The notes under the pieces: model-generated | Database searches by the model: none | What the model saw: only the letters and a program-made list of their open reading frames with translations | What the model was told of the DNA's origin: nothing | Position numbers and translations under genes: made by a program | Shown here: positions 23,285 through 33,224 of the stretch, piece after piece | Layout of the letters: every line of letters begins with the position of its first letter | Position numbering within the stretch: position 1 is the first letter of the stretch | NCBI GenBank assembly: GCA_032622095.1 | Contig: CP136068.1 | Coordinates: forward strand, 53,130,443 to 53,194,442 | Source of the DNA: Siphonodentalium dalli | Taxonomy: Eukaryota > Mollusca > Scaphopoda > Gadilida > Siphonodentaliidae | Direction: 5' to 3' | Length of the DNA stretch: 64,000 nucleotides

Positions 23285-25375
23285 CAATACTCCCAATTTC
23301 CAATGCATTGCAGAGCTTCTTTGCTGAGGCACCTTTCTTTGTGAGACAGTCCGCTAATTGATTCACACTATCAATCCATCTAATTTCATGCAGTTCTCCA
23401 TTTTCTAACATTTCTTTCAAACTAGCTATATCCACCCTTAGTCTTTTTTTCCGAATCTAGTTTAGTTGAGTTGATGTTTTCGACTAATGATTTGTAATCT
23501 GTGAGAACGTCAATCGGTATCACATTTTGTCTCTTCTCATGATGAACAGTTTCGCTCAGTAAACTTCCCAGATAAAAGGCACTGTTCACTCCTTCAACCC
23601 TGGCTAACGCTTCGGCTGCTAAAGTACATTTCACTACTCTTCGAATCTTCACTGATTTCCAGAACAAAGGACATGATGAATTAATGTTATCAACTAGGAA
23701 TATAATGAAACCACATGCACTTGATAATCCGTCTGGTAAGTTAGCTAGTGGTGCATCATAGTAGACTTTCAATCGCATTTGATTGATATCGAACAGTTTG
23801 GGAAACTTTATGCTGTAATGTCCAAGTTGAAGCTTCTTCACTAATTTATTTGTATTTAGAATATGCTCCACTTTAGGTTCCTTCACACAAGTACTTAATT
23901 CTAGAGCATCAAATGACGATTCTAGTCTGGTCTGATTCACAACCCAATTAATCTGACCAATAGCACATCTCAACTGGGTTACTTCACCTGAGTTAAGAGA
24001 GCCATTTTTCCTTGATGCAAGTCAACAGTTTTGTTATCGGGATCTTGCACATTGAATTGACATAATGTTTCTGATTCATCTCCATACCATTTTCATCCTT
24101 AAACAAATCCAGACCGATGTATTTGATATCATCTTTAGCTTGTTTTCCAATCTTAAATGTGGTCACAATTTTTCTGATAACCTGATCATAGAATGTCAGA
24201 CCCACACCATACACAGTCATCAACGTGTAAAAGAAACATTCCTTCTAAGCCTTCTGTTGAATGCATGTAGAATAGAGCAGGATCGTTCATTGATCTTTCA
24301 CATTTACAGACTTGAGAACTTCACATACTCGCATATACCACATCCCAGATGCATCGTTCAAACCATAGACACATATTTTTAGTCTCCATAGTTTATTGTC
24401 ATGTGCAATGTCCTTCGGAGGTTTTACAAATATATATCTCTCTCTCTCTATTGACATTCCTTGTAAGAATGCCGCCTTTACATCTATAATATTACATTTC
24501 CAGGAAAAGGCTGACGGAAGTCCAACAAAAACTTATTCTCAACACTTTCCTTAAAGCCTCTTGCCACAAGTCTTGCTTTCATTTTAAGTTGTCCTTCTGA
24601 AAACTTCTCTGTGAACACCCACCGAGTAGTTATAAATGGCTGACCATTGTCTGTAACTTCCTCAAAGACCTCAAATTGCTTCCAGTAACTGTTGTCAATA
24701 TCCTGAGATTTTGCCGAGGAAATTGCAACAGTGTTGGCACTGACAACGTTTACTTCCACGTCCGTAAGTATTTCACATTGTATGAGATCTGCCGGTACTG
24801 AATTACATGCAGAATGTTCCCATTTCTCCACTTAATGTTTAAAGTCAATACATTTGGTATCACCACTCATATCACGGATATTCATCCAATCAGAATACTT
24901 TTCACCAACTTTTCCACCTCGACTTACAACTTCAGCATCACACCAATCAGCATCACTCTTTGTAATAAATCTGATCGTATCACCCACTTTTGGCAGTATC
25001 AGTCTATTAATAGTTACATCGGGATCAGTACATGTAGCATTTTCATCATTACTGTTAATTACTTCTCCATCAGAATCATCACTTTCAACAGATTGAGAAT
25101 TTTCATTACTTTGAACCACTGGAACATTGTCATCAGGAATTGTTTCAGAAACAGATGTGTCAGTGGTAACAAATTCATGTCCAGCTTTAACAAGTCGAGA
25201 GGTAGGAACTCTGATGCACAAACACTATTTTACCGTCCTGTCCAAGAACTTTTCCAGGTCCACTTTATTCGCCCCTTTTCACACTTTTGAAATACAACTT
25301 TTCACCAACACAACATTTCTCACCACTTGGTCGAATCTGATGTCTGAGTGCTCTGCCAGTCAGGATTAAATTAAC
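23285..25375 (-). pseudogene. Ty1/Copia pol remnant
   Basis: Read from right to left, it holds the integrase C-terminal segment (RHQIRPSGEKCCVGEKLYF, then a degenerate GPGKVLGQDGK), an acidic linker, the start of the Copia reverse transcriptase (WKQFEVFEEVTDNGQPF, TRWVFTEKF, KARLVARGF), the region after the RT active site (IRKIVTTFKIGKQ, IKYIGLDLF) and RNase H (FWKSVKIRRVVKCTLAAEA, then NQLADCLTKKGASAKK). Frames are broken at about 25222, 24484 and 23980, and the central RT is missing or unreadable between 24224 and 24484. No LTRs were found. This is an old, inactive copy, probably of a Copia lineage common in aquatic animals. Confidence 0.85.
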
Positions 25376-26100
25376 AACGACTAATATTTGCCCATGACCA
25401 GCTATACAGACATGGAATATATGCTACAGCATTGCTTTTTGATTCATGTAGTCCCGATGCCTGCTTATTCCATATGGTCATGTATAGGTGTTATATTTGT
25501 CTACTTTGAAAGCAAATAATACTAATATTTACCCAATAGCTAATGGGGCATGGAATACAGCCTTGCTTTTTGTTCTTGGATTCACCTTATCAGATAATGT
25601 CATATGGGCATGTTCGATTGCTTGATGTTTACATTCAAACCAAATATGTTGGTGATAACATGAAAAATCTCAGTTTTCGCCTCTAAATTTGACTTATATT
25701 GGCCCGAAAACATGAAAATGCAAATTGTTCACTTCTAAATTTCGGGGAAATGACCCAATAGCCATCTAGTGAGGTATGATATACTCTGCATATCAGATCA
25801 TTCTGTTTGAGCATGTATTATAAGACAGCCTTGCGTTTTGCTCTAGACTTCCTCAGATTAGTTCATTTTATTGTGGCATGTTTGGGTGCTTTATATTGAA
25901 TTTGAAATCAAATGTGATAATAATACATGAAAAAGCTCAATTTTACAACTAAAGTTTAATAAGGGTCAAAATACTGACATTGACCAATAACCATTTAGTT
26001 AGTGAGGCAAGGACTATTTTTGCCATATAGTAAGGACATATTGCAATAGAAAGAACCCCAAAATTACAAATATATTTTTTGCAAGAATCATCGCAGAACT
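25376..26100. repeat. Loosely repeated AT-rich sequence, no gene
   Basis: Phrases such as CATGGAATA...GCTTTTTG and the AATAGC-plus-GGCATGGAATA type recur at about 100-400 bp spacing (25400, 25545, 25820). This suggests degenerate tandem duplication. No coding evidence. Confidence 0.4.
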
Positions 26101-26111
26101 TTCAAAATATA

Positions 26112-26625
26112 TCTGACTAGCTGGTGGACCCGACTTCGTCCGGGCTGTTTCCCATCTGCTTTTCGGCGAATTGAGCGATTTGACCTTGAATTGACCATTC
26201 CGAAGGTCAAGGTCAGGCCGGGGTCACGATTTGACCCGCCCAAAACACTCCCCGGACAAAAGTACCCGACAAAAGTACCCGTCGAAATCCGTCCGGTTTT
26301 ACCCGATTTGACCTTGAATTGACCTTTTTGAAGGTCAATGTCATATGGGGGAAACGATTTGACCCGTCCAAAAGACTCACCGGACAAAAGTACCTCTAGG
26401 TATCAAATTTCGTCGAAATCCGTCCCGTTTTACCCGATTTGACATTGAATTGACCTTTTTGAAGGTCAAGGTCAGGTCGGGGTCACGATTTGACCCATCC
26501 AAAGCACTCCCCGGACAAAATTACCCCTAGGTATAAAATTTCGTCAAAATCCGTCCGGCAGTTTTCCCGGCCATAGCTAACACACCGACAGACAGAAGTC
26601 CCAAAATATATATTAGAGAGGTACA
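26112..26625. repeat. Tandem GACCTTGAATTGACC repeat in a SINE/LINE-tail-like unit
   Basis: Three tandem copies of about 125-150 bp each carry GATTTGAC(C/A)TTGAATTGACC, GGTCAAGGTCAGG, CCGGACAAAAGTACC and AAATTTCGTCGAAATCCGTC. The start (CTGGTGGACCCGACTTCGTC) and end (CAGTTTTCCCGGCC, then CAGACAGAAGTCCC) resemble the head and tail of RTE-LINE-related short repeats seen widely in invertebrates. This is family resemblance from memory and was not searched. Confidence 0.6.
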
Positions 26626-26753
26626 TGTATACAAAAGGCTAATAGCTCCACTGCTTCATTAATTTTGTTGAATTTGAATTTGTGAGGCGAATCGGAGATA
26701 GTTATGGCCCGTGACCAATCCTAGCAAACTTCTCAAAACTAAAGGAACGAGAG

Positions 26754-27465
26754 ATGGTGCGTAAGATGGGTGGACTCCTGCGCGGCACAGACTGCTACAT
26801 CAACGAAAATCTCCCCGAAGTAATTACCAACTATAGGAAGAACGTCTTGGCGCCGATGGCAAAAGAAGCGCGAGGTAAAGGACAAAAAGCCAGAATCGTA
26901 GGGGATAGGTTATTTGCTGATAATAAATTCGCCCCCCCCCCCCTACAGTCACCCCACCATATAGAACAGAAGAGAATCAAGAGAAATACAGCGGGTGAAA
27001 CAGCCGAAGGTACATGTGAATAAACCACCGAAAAGGCCCATTCACCAACGAGGACGAGGACGTGGCCGCGGCTATGAACGAAGTAACGGAGGCGGTTCAG
27101 CCACTCACATATATAATGATTATCCTGATAGACATTCTCCCATGGACTGTCATGCTTCACCTAGTGACAGGTCTCATGGGTACACTGCTAACATACCACT
27201 CCCCCCGCATCCACCAAAACTGAATGTACCTACATGTATAGCCAACCAGTACGTGACACCCCTCATGTCCCAGCCACCCATACTACCACCCCACCCCCAA
27301 ACCGAATCTCACCCCTCCCAACACCAGTCCTCACTATCCCACTACCCCAACCTCCCACACTCTGTAGCACAACCGGAACCACCAGTGACCGACAGCCCTC
27401 CGCATGAAAATGAATCCACAGAAAACGAAAGTGGTGATATTCAGCGACAGGCTGGCGGCCAGTAG
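26754..27465 (+). pseudogene. LINE ORF1 remnant
   Basis: The first frame ends in a segment (RKNVLAPMAKEARGKGQKA, then RIVGDRLFADNK) like the C-terminal part of ORF1 proteins in EN-type LINEs. A C11 run near 26931 coincides with decay. A second frame carries an Arg/Gly-rich patch (RGRGRGRGYE) and a long Pro/His-rich tail ending in TAG at about 27463. ORF2 starts 13 bp later, as expected for a two-ORF LINE. Role of ORF1: RNA binding. Confidence 0.7.
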
Positions 27466-27477
27466 GAGTGCCCGGGT

Positions 27478-27756
27478 TTGCTCCATATTAAAGTGTTATC
27501 CATCAACGTGTGTGGGCTATTATCCAGACAAGACGATCCCGAGTACATAGAATACATAAATAAGTTCGAATCCAAAACTGATAACATTGACATTAACGAA
27601 AATGAAAAGTTTCACATAGTTGGATTGTTGAATAGAAAAAGAGAGTCAAAAGTAAGATCAGATGGATTGTGCATAGCAGTAAAAACAAATCTAAAATCAA
27701 ATTTTAGCATTGTAAAAGACAAATGTCGGAACATGGTTGAAGAAATCTGGCGATTA
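27478..27756 (+). pseudogene. LINE ORF2 endonuclease, first part
   Basis: Begins with the APE-type endonuclease first strand (IKVLSINVCGL, with the catalytic Asn) and the ESKTDNIDI segment with the metal-binding Glu. A short deletion separates them. It runs to RSDGLCIAVKTN and is then cut at a 17-bp duplication (27740-27756). The frame resumes at 28997, where TLFHE and QLICG correspond to the next endonuclease strands. Confidence 0.75.
27740..27756 (+). repeat. Target-site duplication, left copy
   Basis: AAGAAATCTGGCGATTA, identical to 28980-28996. The pair brackets the minus-strand LINE insertion. Confidence 0.8.
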
Positions 27757-28979
27757 TACACCCTAAATCTAGTTGGATGAACGTTGTATACAACTCGTTG
27801 AGTGCGAATTTGTTGTGTACTTATTATCCAACAGTTTAGTATGATGTACACAACTGATTGCGTGAACTGTCTTCTGTGGTATTACTTTCATACCACATTG
27901 GATAAAACCGCCACGTGACCGGGTCATCCAATAGCAGCGCGTTTCCGGTGCGGGCGGGCATGCGATTTTTTGGCTCCAGATATTTCAAAACAAGATGGAC
28001 GACTGCGTGAAAAAACTCCCGAGCGACTGGAAAATGGGGCAAGACGTCGTGGATAGCTTTGCCGGTATAGTATACCTTTGTTATAATTATTCTTTGTACG
28101 ATACACTGATTATGTAGGCTTTATGTATTGAGTGTATATTTATTTATATTTGCCAAATTTTGAAGTTTACAAATTTACACAACTGCTGACGGCACTAATT
28201 TGACTAAAGTAGTACACTCATACACTCAACACATAAAGCCTACATAATCAGTGTATCGTACAAAGAATAATTATAACAAAGGTATACTATACCGGCAAAG
28301 CTATCCACGAATGTCTTGACCCATTTTACTTTCCAATCAACGTTGGATAAACTTTCCCATCAACAAATGTCATCCAACTCTACCAAACACCCAACAGTTC
28401 AATAAACGTAGATTGGTGCTTATTTGAATTCGCTATGCTTGATGTCCATTCCTGTCAGAGAGCCTGCGTTTCACCGCCGCGTTAAAAATATCACAAGATG
28501 GTATACTTTGGTTGAGCCAGTAGTACGATAGTCCCAAATGATCTAGTTTGGTGTGTATGTTTTTTAAACCATGGATTGGCTTGGCTGTTTGAGTGATACA
28601 TACAGTGATATAGTCTTAAAGGGATTCTCTCATGTCCCATCGTCACTAGCCTACCCCAAAACGTCAGAGTTCTAAGTTTTATTTTCATCGATATTGGGTA
28701 TATTCCCAACTCGCCGTACAGAAAGGGTGTGGGCGTGGTCTTCTTAATGCCGAGTAAGCATTTTAGGAACCATAGTTCAAGTTTCTCGAAAGATGATATA
28801 TTTTTCGCATCCCCAAATCTCGGATCCGTAGGCCATTATAGGCACTATGGCTTTTTCATATATGTCAGTTACGCAGTCAGTTGTCATTTTATATTTCCTT
28901 ACTCTACTAATGAATGCTTTTTTTTGCATCTTTGCAACGCATATTCCTTTCTCGGCTATAATATATAGCCTAGAAATCC
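27757..28979 (-). mobile_element. 5'-truncated LINE insertion inside an older LINE
   Basis: A minus-strand insertion of 1223 bp is bracketed by an exact 17-bp duplication. At its right end it encodes the C-terminal part of a LINE ORF2. Continuity over the RT C-terminal region is shown by AIVPIMAYGSEIWGCE, LLGIKKTTPTPFLYGELGI and YPISMKIKLRTLTFWGRLV. One frameshift lies near 28800. The 5' end is truncated near 28965; the 3' side holds a short UTR without poly(A). The reading frame of the older plus-strand LINE continues across it. The 607-bp inverted-repeat element at 27772-28378 is nested within. Confidence 0.8.
27772..28378. mobile_element. Nested 607-bp inverted-repeat element with TCTA duplication
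   Basis: Ends are GTTGGATGA and TCATCCAAC, flanked by TCTA at 27768-27771 and 28379-28382. The inner arms are long: about 28040-28137 pairs with 28205-28312 almost perfectly (shared GGATAGCTTTGCCGGTATAG), leaving a 65-70-bp loop. The left half contains an ATG (about 27993) followed by 24 open codons that end at a GGTATAG splice-donor-like site. This may be captured exon sequence. The family is not recognised. Confidence 0.7.
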
Positions 28980-29078
28980 AAGAAATCTGGCGATTAAATA
29001 GCCCTATTGTCAAACAGACGTTGTTTCATGAATAACAGCTAATTTGCGGGTGGTAGTGGTACTCAACATACATCGAGT
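28980..29078 (+). pseudogene. LINE ORF2 endonuclease, continuation after the insertion
   Basis: The second copy of the 17-bp duplication is followed by codons (TLFHE, a stop, QLICG) that continue the endonuclease frame of 27478-27756. The fragment ends where the TTAA-flanked element begins. Confidence 0.55.
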
Positions 29079-29082
29079 TTAA

Positions 29083-29719
29083 AGGGGTACTGTACACAGA
29101 GATAGGCAATTTTTTTATTTACTCCCATTGACATAACTTTCAAGTTAGATAGTGTTCCTGTTATATGAGTTTCGTATAAACCTAATTTAGCGACGAAAAT
29201 ATTGATCTTGGCAATAAAAATATTACGATTTCAAACTACGCGCCATGTTTTTTACCTTCACCGGAGAAGACGCAGGTTGCATGATGAACCGGAAGTTCAG
29301 TGGATGCCTGCAATCTCTTCCATCGAACATTCTCACCCCCTATAAAAATACTTGACGCTTTATGAATCTTGTTTCTTCTCTTTTTTTCCAAATTGGTTAT
29401 AGCGGGACTTCCTTTTGCATGTAACATGTTTTGTTCGCAACTCAATAATTAATGTTCGTCGTAAACGGCCGTCGATAAAAGACACCCAACATGTGAGATT
29501 TCAAGAACGGTAACTCGTAATGGCATAATTCGCCATTTTATGACTCCAGCCATAAATTCATTTATATTAAATAATTCAATTTGACTTTTATGATAGCCTG
29601 TTAACCGGAACGTTTTCAGTAGACATCGTCAACTCAAATACGTTATTTTATAATATAATATTGATATTAGATCGCAATTGTTACCGGGGAATTTATTGAA
29701 ATTAGCGTACAGTACCCCT
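29083..29719. mobile_element. 637-bp MITE with TTAA duplication
   Basis: Terminal inverted repeats are AGGGGTACTGTACAC and, on the other strand, AGGGGTACTGTACGC (14 of 15 match). TTAA flanks both sides (29079-29082 and 29720-29723). No open frame of note was seen. The start resembles AGGGGGACTGTACCC at 40351, so the two may belong to related TTAA families (Kolobok-like or piggyBac-like by target choice). Confidence 0.75.
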
Positions 29720-29793
29720 TTAATAACGATTTATTTCCTTTTTTTTTGTCAGTTTTACAGATTTCTTTACCCAGCTTTTTAAAATTTTCAGTT

Positions 29794-30060
29794 GGGTACC
29801 CAGCTTCTATAAAATTTACATTTGGGTACCCAGCTTTATGAAAGCAGTCTGCAGGACATATAGTGTTCTGTGCCTACAATCGTCTTCACCACTGCTATTT
29901 TCAAGCATCGTGACGAATATATAATATCAACATGCAAGTATTCACAAATTTAACTGGTTCATTTAGAATACAACTGACGGCAATTACTAATTAAATCACG
30001 TTCTGTGTGAGATTTCATAAAGCTGGGTACCCAAATGTAAATTTTATAAATGCTGGATAC
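29794..30060. repeat. Inverted repeat, GGTACCCAGC units
   Basis: CAGCTTCTATAAAATTTACA with the following TTTGGGTACCCAGCTTTATG (29801-29840) is the near-exact reverse complement of 30013-30060. The arms are about 46-50 bp around a 170-bp loop. Just upstream (29771-29800) there is another direct partial copy of the same unit. Confidence 0.75.
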
Positions 30061-30860
30061 ACAACTGAACGAAACGGGGTGACAGTGACCATTTCAGCCT
30101 TAGTATCAAGCATTGGTCCTGAAAACCACGTGACATACACCCATCATTTTATTTATGGAAATGTGGTTCAATTATCTGCGAGAGCACTCAGAGTAGGTGT
30201 TTGTGCCATTCTGTGTCGGTCGAACATAAATGATTTGGTATAACTGTTAAATATATGGTATACTGTTGAATACGGAAATACAGTCTACTGTAAATTTTGC
30301 AGTATAACCTTTAAAATATATGGTGCACAGGAGAGTGTCGTTAAAACACAAAGCTTGTGTCTTTGTTTAGTTAATTTTTGTAATGGATAAGTGTACATAC
30401 ATCGTGACGGTGTGACGTCACAGCGTACAGACTACCTAGTTTAAGGCTAGTTCAGTCATGAACTTATACGTAGCGCCAGCATTCTGCGATAGAAGTCATG
30501 TTGACCTAAATGCTAACCACTTGGCAAGTTTTGTCATGTTTGCAAATGCCTAGACATGCTTGTCCCTGTTAGCAAACATGGAACTTCAACATTGTATATA
30601 CAGGCACCGATTATGTTACCATAAATCAATCCACACAAAAAATCTCATTCTTGACGACCTTGTGATGCAGGTTCCTCCAAATTATCCGCCATTTTGACTC
30701 TGAGCTCACATGATCACGTGTCAGGCCTCGCGACATATGCAAGGAGACGAGCTGAATTTCGCATCTGAAATGAAACACTGCTTGATACGCACGATTTGGC
30801 TGCGTTACGATGTGATTATGCTCAGTACGTGCACGTATCAATCGTGGCTAACCGCAGTCG

Positions 30861-31148
30861 TGTAATGTTACACTAAAGCGTAACGCATAACGTAACATCG
30901 ACGCGAAGGATTACCTGCTTCCATTCAGGTCAATAAAGTGTTAGTTTCCTAAAGTGGGATTTGTTTGGGATTTCAGATAGAGCTGTTGGCAATATTTATT
31001 CCCGCATCGAACTGCAATTATTAATAGGAAGCTCTGCATTATAGCGTAACATACGCGCATCCGGTTTAACGCAGACAACGGATCGTGTTAACGCAACGTA
31101 CAGATCAACGCCGCGGGTGCAACGGATTCGTCTCAACGCTACTTTACA
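30861..31148 (+). repeat. 5' LTR of a Gypsy-like element
   Basis: Begins TGTAATG and ends CTTTACA, so the tips are the inverted pair TGTAA/TTACA with the canonical TG...CA. It contains AATAAA at 30932-30937. It is immediately followed by AAT and a primer-binding-like sequence. No second LTR was found, so the call rests on the end structure, the binding site and the downstream gag stub. Confidence 0.65.
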
Positions 31149-31151
31149 AAT

Positions 31152-31169
31152 TGGGGGCGTGTCCGGGAT
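31152..31169 (+). promoter_or_regulatory. Primer-binding site, tRNA-Pro-like
   Basis: TGGGGGCGTGTCCGGGAT differs at two positions from the well-known tRNA-Pro-complementary primer-binding site. It lies three bases after the LTR end. Confidence 0.6.
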
Positions 31170-31599
31170 GTTTACAGTGTATTACATGTAGTTTGATGTT
31201 TGGCATTGTTTAAATCAGAATGTTTAACGGGTTGGATATGAATATGAATGATTTTCCTCCCGGGGAGGGGTTTTAGATTATGAAGTTGTCCTGTTTCCCA
31301 GAACCACGCGGAAGTTGTCTTGTTTCTTGGCGAGTACATGCTAGTTGTCATATTCTTCAACATATACATAGCACTTGTTTCGTTCCTCAACAATGATTTG
31401 GGATCGACGGCTCATTCGGTACCTGTGGGCTGAATTATCAAAATATGCATAGTTTCCATCCAGAGGTTTGCCCTGCTAGCCATTCTGTTCAGTTTGGTGA
31501 AGATACTCCATCTCAAGTTAACCGAGGAAGTTGTATATGGATGATCAATCTTTTTCTCATTTTTTTCCTCAAAGGCAATCGTCACCAGTTGGACAAAAC

Positions 31600-31791
31600 C
31601 CAAACTCATATTTCAGAAACTGTTGAACCCTAGTTCTCGCGTCATTGGTAGAGGTCATGTGGGAAATCAATCTTCACAGTCTAGTCCAGGTTTGATGACA
31701 GATTCGATTCAGATTACACGTCGGCAGTTAAATGAGCCTGAGAAGTTTGATGGTCAAAACATGGAATGGAAGGATTATTTATTGAATTGTT
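31600..31791 (+). pseudogene. Gag N-terminal stub of an LTR retrotransposon
   Basis: An open frame ends RRQLNEPEKFDGQNMEWKDY followed by LLNC and a stop. The P-x-KFDG-x-W-x-DYL pattern marks the start of the gag capsid-like region in many animal Gypsy elements. The element breaks off at about 31795, where a GA-rich microsatellite begins. Everything downstream (pol, 3' LTR) is missing. Confidence 0.55.
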
Positions 31792-31811
31792 AATTGTGTA
31801 TTTGAATAGAC

Positions 31812-31962
31812 AGTGAGAGAGAGGGAGAGAGAGGGAGAGAGATAAAGAGATGGATAGAGGGGATATAGACAGGGGAGAGAGGGAGAGAGAGAGAGCGAGA
31901 GAGAGGGGGTAGACGGAGATAGAGAGAGAGAGAGGGGAGATAGAGATATAGGGAGAGCGATC
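31812..31962. repeat. GA-rich microsatellite
   Basis: Imperfect (GAGAGAGGGA)n tract, about 150 bp, adjoining the broken gag fragment. Confidence 0.9.
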
Positions 31963-32574
31963 TCATTATGAGAGCAAGCTCAGATAACGTTAAGTGATCT
32001 ATGATCTCATCACATGATTTGTGCTTTGAAACAAATTCTCTCTCAAAGATTCCCTCCTAGTGAAAGGTGACTGTTAATATCGTTTTGGGTTTCGTTGAAT
32101 GAATCAATATATATGTATGGTTATGCTCTTCGAAGATTCAGGCTGTTCAAATGCGAGACAGAACCTAGTTATGTAGCAGTTTATTGATAATTGTGCAGAC
32201 ACGTGCATCCGGAAACAAATACAGCTCAAGCATCCCCCTACTCCGAAGAAAGCCATCAGTTTGGCTGATGAGAATGAAGCTTTTGATAATACAAATGGTT
32301 GAGTTTTCAAGCCACACTGTCAGGTTAAACCTAAACCAAGTCTTCTCAGCTTCTCAGCTTTTCAGTTTGGATAGCGATTGGGTTTATTCTATTTTGGTCC
32401 AGTCCCGCCTCGTTACTCTTCTGTAACATACTTTAAAAAATATTTATGAGTGGTTGTCTTTCTACATTAATATAACTATGAATAATCAACAACAATTAAG
32501 TATCCTCCCAGTATCTTCAGATATAATATCATGGATATATGAACTCCACTTTTTTAAAGGTTTTATTATACAGA

Positions 32575-32802
32575 AGTTCTTGGTACCTGAAAATAGCAAT
32601 GTTTACATATATTGTGATATCATAAAAGTATAGTAAATGGTGTTATACTTTCCAACAAGTTGACAGTTCTTAAATATTGTGTCCCAACACTCGCTTGTAC
32701 CAAATTTCAAAAAGAATTTGCAGACCTATTTTTAGAATATCAATTTTGAAATATCAGGATTTTTTGGCAAAACGTGCGTCTGTTGACCCTTACATCAGAT
32801 GG
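32575..32802. repeat. Third copy of the GGCAAAACGTGCGTCT repeat end
   Basis: GGCAAAACGTGCGTCTGTTG and the upstream TTTGAAATATCAGGA and TTGGTACCTG segments match, in reverse, 7938-8160 and, in the same orientation, 10210-10451. It is therefore a solo end of the same inverted-repeat element family. Confidence 0.65.
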
Positions 32803-32887
32803 GCGGGAGAAATAAATAAAATAAATAAGACGAGAACGTTTCTCATCGTTAGTCAACCAAGACAATCCTTGTATTTTTAATTAGTTC

Positions 32888-32893
32888 TTTATT
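32888..32893 (-). promoter_or_regulatory. Polyadenylation signal of the lectin gene
   Basis: AATAAA on the minus strand lies 111 bases past the TAG stop at 33004-33006. This gives a short 3' untranslated region. Confidence 0.6.
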
Positions 32894-33003
32894 TTACTCT
32901 CTGGTTTTGTTTTCATTTAAATATTCTTTTTGTGTTCATGCTGGACAACAGACGGAAAGTATTCTTCTAATTCTTGCTCCATGTCTGGGAGCCTGCAATG
33001 CAA

Positions 33004-33224
33004 CTACTCGATCTGGCAGATGGCTCCCGTCAACCCATACCATGTTATCCCCTCGAGGCCGTTGTAGAGATATGGCGGATTTGACGCTCCATTAAGGCTG
33101 GCATAAGGCTCCCTATCTGGCTCATTTGGCATCCAGTTAGAGTACATAATATTTCCATCTTGATCGCTGATTGTCTGGCTTGCTTTGTTGACTGTCCCAC
33201 CAATCGCGACATTTTCGGCAGGTC
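33004..33224 (-). CDS. Lectin gene exon 3 (C-terminal half of CTLD)
   Basis: Follows a TTTTTCCTCCTAG acceptor. The first two bases complete a Gly codon begun in exon 2. It encodes the long-loop half of the CTLD, with W-x-PNEPD standing where sugar-binding lectins have EPN or QPD. It ends ICQIE-stop, the usual CTLD end. Confidence 0.85.

Noticed and set aside
26754-29013. Single LINE with 5' inversion by twin priming
   Set aside because: The two halves point toward each other with their 3' sides facing. The 17-bp duplication and the resumed endonuclease frame fit a second, separate insertion better.
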